This document shows, in pieces, positions 5,581 through 13,976 of a stretch of DNA of 22,745 nucleotides. How positions within the stretch are numbered: the first letter of the stretch is position 1; every line of letters begins with the position of its first letter. The stretch spans positions 1 to 22,745 of the IMG/VR virus record IMGVR_UViG_3300034356_001228. The stretch is one strand, 5' to 3'. The notes below the pieces were generated by a model. It was not told where the DNA came from and did no database searches. It saw nothing but the letters and a program-made list of their open reading frames with translations. This stretch comes from a virus. The position numbers were made by a program, and so were the translations under genes.

Positions 5581-6435
5581 ATGAGCGTTTCTCTTTCAAA
5601 CGCCTTTGTGACACTATTTGACGCAGAGGTTAAGCAGGCATACCAAGGCAAAGCAATGCTGGTAGCTGCTGTTCGTCAGCGCCGAGGTGTCGAAGGCTCC
5701 ACTGTCAAGTTCCCTAAAGTCGGTCGCGGAGTAGCTACTGCTCGCGTCACCCAGACCGATGTCACCCCAATGAATGTTGGGTTCTCCACCGTCACCTGCA
5801 CATTGTCTGACTTCAATGCAGCCGAATACAGTGATGTGTTCAGCCAGCAAAAAGTCAACTTTGACGAGCGCTCTGAGCTTGTGCAAGTTGTCGGTAACGC
5901 AATCGGTCGCCGCCAGGATCAACTGATCCTTGATGCGCTGATCGCTGCCAGCAGCACCGGCACCGTGGCAAATTCAATTGGTGGTGCAAACACCAACATG
6001 AATATTTCCAAGCTGCGTGAAGCCGCAAAAATCTTGAACACCAAGAATGTGCCAGCCGAAGGTCGCAACATCATCATCCACGCCAATTCGTTGGCATCGA
6101 TGCTTGAGCAGACCTCCGTTACAAGCTCGGACTTCAACAGTGTTAAAGCTCTGGTTCAAGGTGAGATCAACCAATTCATGGGCTTTACATTCCATGTGCT
6201 GGGTGACCGCACTGAAGGTGGCTTGCCCATCGATGGTTCCAGTGACCGCACTCTGTTCGCATTCCACAAGGATGCGATTGGCTATGCAGAAGGTATCGCT
6301 CCAAAGACCGAGATCAACTACATCCCAGAGAAGACCAGCTATCTTGTCAATGCCCTGTTTAGCGCAGGCGCAATTGCCATCGATAGTGAAGGTATTGTAA
6401 AAATCACCGCACGCGACACAGCGGCTGCGGCTTAA
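5581..6435 (+). CDS. Major capsid protein, 284 aa
   Basis: This is the shell protein, identified by position after the scaffold and by features of HK97-fold podovirus capsids: an N-terminal helix (NAFVTLFDAEVKQAY), the basic VRQRRGVEGSTVKFPKVGRG segment that corresponds to the extended loop, a long spine-helix region around FDERSELVQVVGNAIGRRQD, and a C-terminal part with FAFHKDAIGYAEG and INYIPEKTSYLVNALFSAGA. It resembles the Bbp17/Phage_capsid_2 type group. At 284 aa it is shorter than T7 gp10A (345 aa). GAGG (5570-5573) precedes the ATG. It has its own promoter candidate and leader and is followed by a strong Shine-Dalgarno for the decoration gene, suggesting high expression. Confidence 0.93.
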   Translation: MSVSLSNAFVTLFDAEVKQAYQGKAMLVAAVRQRRGVEGSTVKFPKVGRGVATARVTQTDVTPMNVGFSTVTCTLSDFNAAEYSDVFSQQKVNFDERSELVQVVGNAIGRRQDQLILDALIAASSTGTVANSIGGANTNMNISKLREAAKILNTKNVPAEGRNIIIHANSLASMLEQTSVTSSDFNSVKALVQGEINQFMGFTFHVLGDRTEGGLPIDGSSDRTLFAFHKDAIGYAEGIAPKTEINYIPEKTSYLVNALFSAGAIAIDSEGIVKITARDTAAAA

Positions 6436-6449
6436 TAGGAGGTCACAAA

Positions 6450-6725
6450 ATGGCTTTTTCTAGCACTGGTCTTGTGACCGTTTGCGCTTCCAAATCTGGA
6501 AACGCGCCTAACATGTATCTGTATAAGACAACAGATACTCAAGCCACGGTTAACACTGTGAGCTACTTTGACAGCATTGCATCGCTGTTAAATGTGGGTG
6601 ACATTATTTTTGTCTATGACGCTACTACGCCAAGTTTGGTGTTGACTTATGTCAATGCTGTATCCTCGGCTGGTGTGGTTGACATTGCTGACGGAACTAC
6701 CGTGAGCGCAACTGACACCGACTAA
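6450..6725 (+). CDS. Putative capsid decoration or head-associated protein, 91 aa
   Basis: An AGGAGG (6436-6441) precedes the ATG, the strongest ribosome site in the window together with that at 815. The small beta-rich protein is Ser/Thr/Val-rich with few charged residues; it begins MAFSSTGLVTVCASKSGNAP and has YLYKTTDTQATVNTVSYFDS and VGDIIFVYD segments. I recall similar proteins directly downstream of capsid genes in many podoviruses, where a decoration or head-fibre role is assumed but seldom proven. Sharing the terminator-bounded unit with the capsid gene suggests a high copy number, as expected of a capsid surface protein. A tail or spike component cannot be excluded. Confidence 0.72.
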   Translation: MAFSSTGLVTVCASKSGNAPNMYLYKTTDTQATVNTVSYFDSIASLLNVGDIIFVYDATTPSLVLTYVNAVSSAGVVDIADGTTVSATDTD

Positions 6726-6743
6726 TCGGTGTTGAGTCAACTG

Positions 6744-6782
6744 GGCCATCTTCTGGGGATTCTCGGAGGATGGCCTTTCTTA
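6744..6782 (+). terminator. Intrinsic terminator after the capsid/decoration genes
   Basis: GGCCATC (6744-6750) pairs perfectly with GATGGCC (6769-6775), and the stem extends inward through TTCTGGG with CTCGGAG using several G-T pairs to a GATT loop, about 14 bp in all. TTTCTT follows. It lies between the capsid unit and the tail-tube genes, the same relative place as T-phi after gene 10 in T7. The imperfect T-run suggests partial read-through, which would let tail genes be expressed at a lower level. Confidence 0.78.
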
Positions 6783-6797
6783 CATTGAGGGGTTCAA

Positions 6798-7412
6798 ATG
6801 GCTGCTGGTGACACTGGTGTTTCGATCTGCTCTGATGCCCTGCTCCTGATCGGGGCGAAGGCAATATCGTCTTTCAATGACGGCACAGATGAGTCGAGTG
6901 TTTGCGACCGCCTGTATCCCGACATCCGTGATTCCACCCTGGTCATGTACCCGTGGACTTTTGGAATGAAGAAGGTGCAGCTGGCGAGGTTGATCACAAC
7001 ACCCGGCAGCGTCTGGGAATATGAATACCAGCTGCCAGGCGACAAACTGGCCAACCCTCGCGCCGTGTACGACACCGCGCAGCCGGGCGCATATCCGCGC
7101 AAGGAATGGGAGATCCAAGGCGACAAGCTGCTGACCAGTTTGCCCGAAGTCTTCATTGACTACCAATACAGCGTGCCAGAGTTTGCGATGCCGCAATACT
7201 TTGTGCAACTGCTCAAGTACATGGTCGCCTGGCACATTGCCGAGACCGTGACCGAGCAACAAGACAAGTCTGCCAAGTGGCAGCGGGTTGCTACTGGCGA
7301 CATCAGCGAGAATGGCCGTGGCGGCTACTTCCGCACTGCTGCCCAGATCGATGGCCAGAACAATCCCGTGCGAGTCATTGAAGACTACAGCCTGATTGCA
7401 GTGAGGAACTGA
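6798..7412 (+). CDS. Tail tubular protein A / gatekeeper (T7 gp11-like), 204 aa
   Basis: This protein forms a ring between the portal and the nozzle and closes the DNA channel. The length is close to T7 gp11 (196 aa). Typical features are the helical N-terminus (ICSDALLLIGAKAISSFNDG), a CDRLYPDIRDSTLVMYPWTF segment in which aligned family members share a YP-R--L---PW core, and a later LLKYMVAWHIAETVTEQQDK helix. GAGGGG (6787-6792) precedes the ATG. It overlaps the next gene by one base (TGATG), matching the tight gp11-gp12 coupling seen in T7-type phages. Confidence 0.92.
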   Translation: MAAGDTGVSICSDALLLIGAKAISSFNDGTDESSVCDRLYPDIRDSTLVMYPWTFGMKKVQLARLITTPGSVWEYEYQLPGDKLANPRAVYDTAQPGAYPRKEWEIQGDKLLTSLPEVFIDYQYSVPEFAMPQYFVQLLKYMVAWHIAETVTEQQDKSAKWQRVATGDISENGRGGYFRTAAQIDGQNNPVRVIEDYSLIAVRN

Positions 7413-9625
7413 TGCCCCGTTTTGTCGAGTTCACCACCAACTTTGCAACCGGCGAGCTTGACCCGCTGCTGCGTGCGCGGGTAGACCTGGCTGCGTACAA
7501 CAATGCCTTGGCCAAAGCCACCAATGTGCTGATCCAGCCCCAGGGCGGTCTGCGCCGCAGGCCCGGCACCAAGCACATCTTTGAGCTGCCAAACAGCAGC
7601 ACCCCAAGCGCTGGCAATGGCGTGCGGCTGGTGCCGTTCCAGTTCTCAGTCACTGACAGCTACATGTTGTGCTTTACCCACAACCGCATGCATGTGATTA
7701 AAAATGGCGTGGTGCAAGCCAACATTAACGGAACCGGCAACAGTTACCTGACCACCACAATCGGCAGCGACATTGTTGACGATATGTGCTGGACTCAGTC
7801 TGCCGACACTTTAATCGCAGTGCATCCTGACTTAAACCCTGTGCGGATTACACGGACAAGCGACACAGCGTGGACGGCCACATCAATCACATTTGACTCA
7901 ATCCCAAAGCATGCCTTTGACATTGATTTTCATACCAATAGCAGCTCAACCCTGACCCCGTCTGCTGTGTCTGGTAATGTGACTCTCACGGCATCTACCA
8001 CACACCATGACTCTGGCACAGCGCAAGCTGGCACCAGCACAACAATAACGCTCAAATCTACAGCAAGTGCAACAAATGACATATATGTTGGCATGTACAT
8101 CAACATCACAGGAGGCACAGGCTCTGGCCAAACAAGGCTGATTGAGGACTACAACGGCACCACCAAGGTGGCCACGGTGGGCGAGGCCTTTACCGTCACG
8201 CCAAACAACACAAGCACTTACACCACAACTACCTTTTCGGCTCTGTCTGTCAACCAGTACATCAATGTGCAGCCACAGGGCCGCGCAAGGATTGTGCGGT
8301 ATGTATCAGCCACAGTGGTCGAGGTGGTGACCGAGTACCCGTTCTTCAACACAACTGCCGTTGACGCAGGCCGCTGGGAGCTTGAGCACGGCTATGTGGA
8401 TGTCTGGTCGAGCACCAAGGGCTGGCCACGCACAGTAACTTTCCACGAAGGAAGGCTCTACTTTGGCGGCAGCAAGTCGCGCCCGTCCACAATCTGGGGC
8501 TCAAAGATCGGCCTGTTCTTTGACTTTGTGCCCAGCGAGTCGCTGGATGATGATGCGGTCGAGGCCACGCTGGACACCAACGACCTCAATGTCATCACCG
8601 ACATCATCTCTGGGCGTGACTTCCAAGTGTTCAGCACTGGCGGTGAGTTCTTCATTCCGCAGGCAGGCTCTGACCCGGTCACCCCGCTGACTTTCACATT
8701 CAAGAATGTGAGCCGCAACGGCATCAAGCCTGGCACCCGAGTGCAGTCGGTGGACTCTGGCTCGATCTACATTCAGCGCCAGGGCAAGTCGCTCAACGAG
8801 TTCATCTTCAACGACACTCAGTTGACCTACATTACCCAGCGCATCTCGCTGCTGTCTGGGCACTTGCTCAAGGGGCCGCAGAGGGTCGCCCTGCGCAAGG
8901 CATCTAGCACTGAAGAGGCTGATCTGTTGCTAATGACCAACACCGATGACGGCAGCATTGCAGCCTTCAGCATCATGCGCAGCCAGCAAGTAACCAGCCC
9001 CAGCGAGTTCACCACCGATGGCCTGTTCATCGATGTGGGCGTGGATGTCAACGCGATCTACGCGGTGACCAAGCGCACATTTAACAGCGTTGACCGGTAC
9101 TTCATTGAGCTGTTTGGCTACGAGTACTTCACCGACTGTGCGTTTGTCGGCGGTGCAGCCGCCAGCGCCAGCAGCCTGCCCCATGTGGCCAAGGCGCTGA
9201 ATGTGATCACAGACGGCTCACCGCAAGGCAACGAGACCGTGAGCGGCGGTGGTTCGGTAACCTTTGACAGGGCCAGCACCACCAGCTACGAGGTCGGCTT
9301 GCCCATCAGCGTGTTTGTCAAGACCATGCCTGCCGAGGTCAAGTTACAAACCGGCAGCAGGGTGTCGTTCAAGAAGCGCATTGTCGAGATCAGCGCTGTG
9401 GTCAATGAGACCCAGAACCTGATCATCAACAACCAGCCGGTGGCGTTCCGTTTGTTTGACAACCCGCTGCTTGACGATCCCGTGCCAGAGTTCACCGGGA
9501 TCAAGCGCGTGAATGGGGTGCTTGGCTACAGCCGCGAGCAGTCTATTGAGCTGTCCCAAGATCTGCCGCTCAAGATGAATTTGCTCGGCCTCGACTATCG
9601 CGTGGCTGTTTTCTCAGGGACATAA
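7412..9625 (+). CDS. Tail nozzle / tail tubular protein B-like (T7 gp12-like), 737 aa
   Basis: This is the large beta-rich tail-tip protein expected right after the gp11-like gene. The N-terminus has the recognisable pattern FTTNFATGELDPLLRARVDL, then YNNALAKATNVLIQPQGGL and RRRPGTKHIFEL, found in podovirus nozzle/stabilisation-type proteins. The length is near that of T7 gp12 (794 aa). Residues about 175-290 are a Thr/Ser/Asn-rich insertion with low charge that may form an exposed beta domain, while the segment with GWPRTVTFHEGRLYFGGSKS near residues 331-350 returns to the conserved core. TGAGGA precedes the ATG. It stops 3 bases before the next gene. Confidence 0.88.
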   Translation: MPRFVEFTTNFATGELDPLLRARVDLAAYNNALAKATNVLIQPQGGLRRRPGTKHIFELPNSSTPSAGNGVRLVPFQFSVTDSYMLCFTHNRMHVIKNGVVQANINGTGNSYLTTTIGSDIVDDMCWTQSADTLIAVHPDLNPVRITRTSDTAWTATSITFDSIPKHAFDIDFHTNSSSTLTPSAVSGNVTLTASTTHHDSGTAQAGTSTTITLKSTASATNDIYVGMYINITGGTGSGQTRLIEDYNGTTKVATVGEAFTVTPNNTSTYTTTTFSALSVNQYINVQPQGRARIVRYVSATVVEVVTEYPFFNTTAVDAGRWELEHGYVDVWSSTKGWPRTVTFHEGRLYFGGSKSRPSTIWGSKIGLFFDFVPSESLDDDAVEATLDTNDLNVITDIISGRDFQVFSTGGEFFIPQAGSDPVTPLTFTFKNVSRNGIKPGTRVQSVDSGSIYIQRQGKSLNEFIFNDTQLTYITQRISLLSGHLLKGPQRVALRKASSTEEADLLLMTNTDDGSIAAFSIMRSQQVTSPSEFTTDGLFIDVGVDVNAIYAVTKRTFNSVDRYFIELFGYEYFTDCAFVGGAAASASSLPHVAKALNVITDGSPQGNETVSGGGSVTFDRASTTSYEVGLPISVFVKTMPAEVKLQTGSRVSFKKRIVEISAVVNETQNLIINNQPVAFRLFDNPLLDDPVPEFTGIKRVNGVLGYSREQSIELSQDLPLKMNLLGLDYRVAVFSGT

Positions 9626-9628
9626 GAC

Positions 9629-10240
9629 ATGGCAACAACACCAGCAGCAAATCCGTATGCAGGCCAGATGGCGGGTGCGGCAGGCCTCATTGGTGCCTAC
9701 GGCGCAGCCGAGGCTCAAAAGGCTGCGGCGATAAATCAGCAGACAAGCTACTTGCTGCAAGCCCGAGACACGCTGATGGTGGCCGAGGTGCGTGCCGACA
9801 TGAGCGAGCAGTACGCCACCATCCAAGCTGGCCGCACGGTCAAGAAGGCTGAGATTGAGGCGCAGAACTACCAGATCGCTGGCAACACCCTGCTCAAGAA
9901 CATGCGTGCCACCAACGCCTCTATGCGAGCTCGGGCTGCTGCCAGTGGCGTGGCGGTGAGCGAGGGCTCTGTGGCTGCTGTGCAGCGTGAGAATGTGGGC
10001 GCGACCATGCGCGATGTTGGGATCTCCGACCTCAACGCATTGACCGCGAGGGTGTTGGGCTTTGAGGATGCCAGCGCCATGCTGCAATCAACCGACTACC
10101 AGAACATGCTCAACCTGTACAGCGCACGCAGCCAGGCTGGCCAGCTCAATTTTGCTGGAGCTTCTGCTCGCAGGACGGGCGGCATGTTGGCCAATGCAAC
10201 TTTGGTCAAGGCAGGCATTGATTACTTGAAGGTGAAATAA
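9629..10240 (+). CDS. Internal virion / DNA-ejection protein (T7 gp14-like), 203 aa
   Basis: In T7 the smallest core protein is ejected first and forms a pore in the outer membrane. This protein has a matching size (T7 gp14 is 196 aa), an Ala/Gly-rich amphipathic N-terminus (MAGAAGLIGAYGAAEAQ), a long helical middle and the segment RAAASGVAVSEGSVAAVQ, a Gly/Ser turn typical of the group. The C-terminal part is again Gly/Ala-rich. AGGGA lies before the ATG. It is followed after 2 bases by the next ejection protein. The assignment rests on order, length and composition more than on clear sequence identity. Confidence 0.8.
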   Translation: MATTPAANPYAGQMAGAAGLIGAYGAAEAQKAAAINQQTSYLLQARDTLMVAEVRADMSEQYATIQAGRTVKKAEIEAQNYQIAGNTLLKNMRATNASMRARAAASGVAVSEGSVAAVQRENVGATMRDVGISDLNALTARVLGFEDASAMLQSTDYQNMLNLYSARSQAGQLNFAGASARRTGGMLANATLVKAGIDYLKVK

Positions 10241-10242
10241 GC

Positions 10243-12045
10243 ATGGCCACCCAACGAATCGAATCAGGTCAAATGCAAATCCGCTCTGTTGGCAGCGTGC
10301 CTATGGTGCAGGCCCAGCAGCAGTCGGTGGACTACATTGGCCCACGGGTGGCTGCGCAAGGCGCAAGCCAACTGGCCCAGGTTCTTGACCGCATGAGTGC
10401 CAGTGCATTTCAGACTGCTGGCACATTGCGCCAGCAAGAGGGTCTTCAGTTTGCTGCACAAAACCCACTGACAATTGAGCAACTTACTGCGGCCAAGGGC
10501 GGCGCTGACATTGGTGTCGGGTCAACTGGGTCAATGAATTTCTTTGATCAAGCCGTGGCCAAGGCTCGCAGCTTGGAGCTGTCTGGCCACTTTGAGATGG
10601 AAGGCCGCAATGAGCTGGTCAAGCTGCTGTCTGGCGTTGAGGATGGTAGCGTCACTTCAGAGCAAGTCAGCGCTAAGATCAAGACCATGTCGGATGGGTT
10701 TTCAAAATCACTGTCCAGCATTGACCCAGAAGCATCAATCAAGTTCCGCGCCACTATGGCCACGCACGGCAACACTGTGTTGAATGCCGCCTACAAGGCC
10801 GAGCTTGAAAGAAAAAAAAATCAGAGCATTGCCAAATTTGACGCTGACTTTGACAACGGCATTAGATTGCTGGAGCCCACAATATCGCAAGGCAGTTGGT
10901 ATCGCGGCACCGGTCAACGAGATGAAACTGGCACTGAGTTTGTTGAGCAGCGGTCTGTTGATGAGCTCGCAGATGTGTTTCGCAAAAATGTGCTGAATCA
11001 ATCCCTGCTGCTTGGCGACAAAGCCTTGCAGACCAGCTACAGCACTAAGTTTGAGGTGGCACTGCGCACGGCAAAGGTCAACGCTGTAACCAAGGCGCTG
11101 ATGTCTGATGTCAACATGGCTGACCCAGAGAAGACGCTGGCCAAGCTAAAGGCTGGCGACCTGGGCAACATGAGCCCGGTGCTGCAATCCATGATCACCA
11201 ATGACTTTGAGTCGGTGGCCAAGGTGACTGCCAACTTCATGGTGGCCGTCAATCAGCGCAAGTCGATCAAGGATGCCAAGATCGCAGACGAAAAGCGAGT
11301 TGCCGAGGGTCAAGCCATTAATTTGTTGGAGCAGATTTTTCCGCTGCCAGAGAACAGCCCCAAGCGCAAGGCGCTGATTACCGAGCTGATCGCTTTGCCT
11401 CCCGGCTCGGTAGCGCCTGGCATGCTCAAGGATTTGTTGGAGCCAAAGCCAGCTAAAGAAGCTGAATCCAACCAGGGCATTCTTTTCAATCTGATTGATG
11501 GCATCTACAACAACACCATCACTGACTCATCTCAGATCAAGGCATTGGTTGGCAAAGGCATCACCGGCAAAGATGCTGTATCAGTTCTCAAGCTGCTACA
11601 AAGCGACAACAAGAGTGACAGCTCTCAGCTTGAGCGCGGCATCTCCCAGCTTGCTGGCATCCCGGTAATTGCTGGCAGTGTGGTGGTGCTCGACCCCAAG
11701 GGCGAGGAGTTTAAGCGCCGCAAAGAATTGCAAGCCGAGGCATTTCAGATTCAGTCAGCGGCTGCACTTGACAACAAGACCCTGACACCGCGCCAGATCT
11801 TGACCCAGCTTGAAGACAACTTGGCCAAGCGCCGAAACAGCGAAGATGCCAAGGCCGCACAGAGGACGCTGGCTGAATTTTCCAAGCGGCCAGACGGCAC
11901 CTACAAGCCGGGCCGTGAGTGGATTACAGGGCCGGTGACTGAAGACAATCTGCCAGCCCTGCGTCAAAAGGCTGGCAATGATCCCACCAAGATGCGACAA
12001 ATTAATGAGCTTGAGAAGCTGCTCAAGAGAGCTCGAGGAAACTAA
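10243..12045 (+). CDS. Internal virion protein (T7 gp15-like), 600 aa
   Basis: A large, mostly helical protein in the gp15 position. T7 gp15 (747 aa) builds a tube in the periplasm with gp16 during DNA ejection. The N-terminus is Gln/Ser-rich with VDYIGPRVAAQGASQLAQVL, like other core proteins of this type. The body is dominated by Lys/Ala/Leu/Glu helices, and the end (WITGPVTEDNLPALRQKAGN) carries a basic tail. A poly-A run of nine (10813-10821) encodes KKN near residue 191. GGTGAAA precedes the ATG. No enzymatic motif is visible. Order and composition support the call; sequence similarity to T7 is not obvious by eye. Confidence 0.76.
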   Translation: MATQRIESGQMQIRSVGSVPMVQAQQQSVDYIGPRVAAQGASQLAQVLDRMSASAFQTAGTLRQQEGLQFAAQNPLTIEQLTAAKGGADIGVGSTGSMNFFDQAVAKARSLELSGHFEMEGRNELVKLLSGVEDGSVTSEQVSAKIKTMSDGFSKSLSSIDPEASIKFRATMATHGNTVLNAAYKAELERKKNQSIAKFDADFDNGIRLLEPTISQGSWYRGTGQRDETGTEFVEQRSVDELADVFRKNVLNQSLLLGDKALQTSYSTKFEVALRTAKVNAVTKALMSDVNMADPEKTLAKLKAGDLGNMSPVLQSMITNDFESVAKVTANFMVAVNQRKSIKDAKIADEKRVAEGQAINLLEQIFPLPENSPKRKALITELIALPPGSVAPGMLKDLLEPKPAKEAESNQGILFNLIDGIYNNTITDSSQIKALVGKGITGKDAVSVLKLLQSDNKSDSSQLERGISQLAGIPVIAGSVVVLDPKGEEFKRRKELQAEAFQIQSAAALDNKTLTPRQILTQLEDNLAKRRNSEDAKAAQRTLAEFSKRPDGTYKPGREWITGPVTEDNLPALRQKAGNDPTKMRQINELEKLLKRARGN

Positions 12046-12047
12046 GC

Positions 12048-13976
12048 ATGGCCTACAGCCCCATTGAGAACAAGTACTTGTCAGCACTGACTGCCATGCA
12101 ATTCCCGGATGAGCCGGTTGAAGTGGCCATGCCAGAGCAAGTCGCACCCGGCACCCAGCCTGGTGATGTTCTGCTGGCCGCTGGGCCCAGCACGACAATG
12201 ACCGATGCTGGTGGTGGCCAGTCTAGAGGCACCATCAAAGCCATTGAGCAATCACGCTTTGAAAAGGCACTAGAAAACACAGGCCTGACGCTGGAGCAGG
12301 CTGGCAAGTTTCTTGACAACCTTGGCCAGGTTGATGTGCCGCTGCTGGGCAAGATCAGTCTGGCTGACTTTGTGCCGTTTGTGGGTTCGGTCAAAGAGGG
12401 CTCGCGCAGCGTGCTTGGCGATCCGCAAATGCAAGGCACGCCGATGGCCTTGCAGCAAGCAGGCACTGGTCAATCGCTCACCAAGGGCACCGGCTTTGCG
12501 CGGCAAATGAAAGAGGACGCATCTCTGGCTGCCATGGATATTGGCTTAAATATTGTGCCCACCGCAAAGCTCTTAAAAGCAGGCGGCAAGGCGCTGCTAA
12601 CAGAAACCGGCTCTCAGCTTAACCGCGCCATGATGGAGGGCACTGGGCCTCTGTCAGCTCTGGTTCCGCAAGGCGCTCGCCCGTTGTTTGCTGTTGAGCC
12701 ATCAAAATTCAATCCAAAAGTTGAGCTGCCCAAAGCGGTTGACATAGTTGCCAATAATCCAGCGTTGAACATTTATTTGCCGCAAGCACAACGCGCTCCG
12801 TCTGTAGCCTTGCGCTTGGCAAAACCAGAAATTCAAGGCACTGGCGAAAAAGGTGTTTTGACCGTTGCTGACATTGGCGTGGTTTTAGAGAAGTCGCAGC
12901 TTGCCTTGAACAAGGGCAAAACCTTGGATCCGACAAAGCCAAAAGACTTGGTCAAAATGGTTGACTCAGCAACCGCTGAAGCTGAATACCAGATGTCGCA
13001 GCCAATTACTGGCGCAACATGGTACGAAGATGATGTGTTTCAAGCGTTTGCTTTGGGCGCAAAAATTGTTCCAGAGCTTGCAACTGACGAACCATTGCGC
13101 GTGATGGCCACAGCCTTTGCGGCATCAACCAGCTACAACAAGCGAGCGTCTGAGAACTGGTCTGTCGCAATGCGCATCACTGAAAACCTGATGAAGACCG
13201 GAAAAATCCCAGCCAGAAACCCAGACAACGGCAAGTTGTGGGGCGGCACTACTGGGCCGATTATGGAGACACAGCTTAATCTGCATCAATTCATGATCAA
13301 CAGGATGGGCATGGATGGCTATGCCGAATGGCTGCTGACACCGCATACGGTCAAAGAGATTGTCAGCATGAAGGAAGCCTCTGGTTTGTATAAATCACCA
13401 AGCATTCCTGGCAAAGCAACCGATATGAAGATGGGCTCCTTCATCATGGGTGAAAAAGGCGGTGCGTTCTTCCTTAACCTTAACGGCATTAAGGAGACAA
13501 CCGCTGACAAATGGTTCACAAGAACCTACAACCGACACACTGGAACACTGACTTCTGGAAATGTGAGCGAGCAGGGTTTGATTGACTCACCGCGCAATGA
13601 ATCAGAGCGCTCGCTAATGAAAGGCTGGAACCGCTCAGTGGCCAACAATATGGGGCTGGATGAGCAGGCAAACCAAGCTGTTCTCTGGTACTACGAGCAG
13701 AGTCTGTATTACAATTTGGGCATCAAATCAGCCAGATCGGAGAGTTTCTCAGATGGAGCAAAAACCCTACTCAATGCCAGAGGAATCCCCTTCACCGATG
13801 CCGAGCTCGCTGGAGCTAGAGGCCGCAGCAATGCGGGTCAAGTTGCAGCAAAACCGCCAAGCGCTGGAGGAACAGGGGATACAGTCGGCCTCGGACAAGT
13901 TGCGCCAGCTCAACCAGCAGCAACCCCAACAAGCGTAACCGGGGGCCGTCAGGCTCCGCAATCTGGAGCTAAGTGA
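12048..13976 (+). CDS. Putative ejected virion protein with a mobile-element-type domain, 642 aa
   Basis: This gene lies between the gp15-like and gp16-like genes, so its product is probably packaged in the virion. The N-terminal 110 residues are disordered-looking. Residues about 100-160 include LLGKISLADFVPFVGSVKEG, hydrophobic and possibly membrane-active. Residues about 320-565 form a folded domain: ATAFAASTSYNKRASENWSV, then FFLNLNGIKETTADKWFTR, then QAVLWYYEQSLYYNLG. I recall this three-part pattern from uncharacterised domains of large phage and mobile-element proteins; its activity is unknown to me. The last 70 residues are Gly/Ala/Pro low complexity and use codons rare elsewhere here (AGA, GGA, CTA, GGG). 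That end overlaps a possible nested gene at 13753-13938. GAGGA precedes the ATG. Confidence 0.72.
   Translation: MAYSPIENKYLSALTAMQFPDEPVEVAMPEQVAPGTQPGDVLLAAGPSTTMTDAGGGQSRGTIKAIEQSRFEKALENTGLTLEQAGKFLDNLGQVDVPLLGKISLADFVPFVGSVKEGSRSVLGDPQMQGTPMALQQAGTGQSLTKGTGFARQMKEDASLAAMDIGLNIVPTAKLLKAGGKALLTETGSQLNRAMMEGTGPLSALVPQGARPLFAVEPSKFNPKVELPKAVDIVANNPALNIYLPQAQRAPSVALRLAKPEIQGTGEKGVLTVADIGVVLEKSQLALNKGKTLDPTKPKDLVKMVDSATAEAEYQMSQPITGATWYEDDVFQAFALGAKIVPELATDEPLRVMATAFAASTSYNKRASENWSVAMRITENLMKTGKIPARNPDNGKLWGGTTGPIMETQLNLHQFMINRMGMDGYAEWLLTPHTVKEIVSMKEASGLYKSPSIPGKATDMKMGSFIMGEKGGAFFLNLNGIKETTADKWFTRTYNRHTGTLTSGNVSEQGLIDSPRNESERSLMKGWNRSVANNMGLDEQANQAVLWYYEQSLYYNLGIKSARSESFSDGAKTLLNARGIPFTDAELAGARGRSNAGQVAAKPPSAGGTGDTVGLGQVAPAQPAATPTSVTGGRQAPQSGAK
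13753..13938 (+). CDS. Possible nested out-of-frame gene, 61 aa, helical Gln/Glu-rich protein
   Basis: In the +1 frame relative to the 642-aa gene, an ATG at 13753 follows GGAG (13739-13742, within CGGAGAG) at a workable distance of 10 bases. The product starts MEQKPYSMPEESPSPMPSSL, continues as a helix (LELEAAAMRVKLQQNRQALE) and ends with a Gln-rich stretch (LRQLNQQQPQQA). Its codons (CTG, GAG, GCC, AAG, CAG, CGC) look like those of ordinary genes in this window, whereas the host frame there uses rare codons and yields low-complexity sequence. The next gene starts 37 bases after its stop. It could instead be chance, or the trace of an old separate gene onto which the upstream frame later extended. 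Function unknown. Confidence 0.5.
   Translation: MEQKPYSMPEESPSPMPSSLELEAAAMRVKLQQNRQALEEQGIQSASDKLRQLNQQQPQQA

Noticed and set aside
13741-13775. Programmed frameshift joining the 642-aa gene to the +1 frame
   Set aside because: Reaching that frame needs a +1 or -2 shift; there is no canonical slippery heptamer for the usual -1 shift, and a separate ATG with a GGAG site explains the frame more simply.
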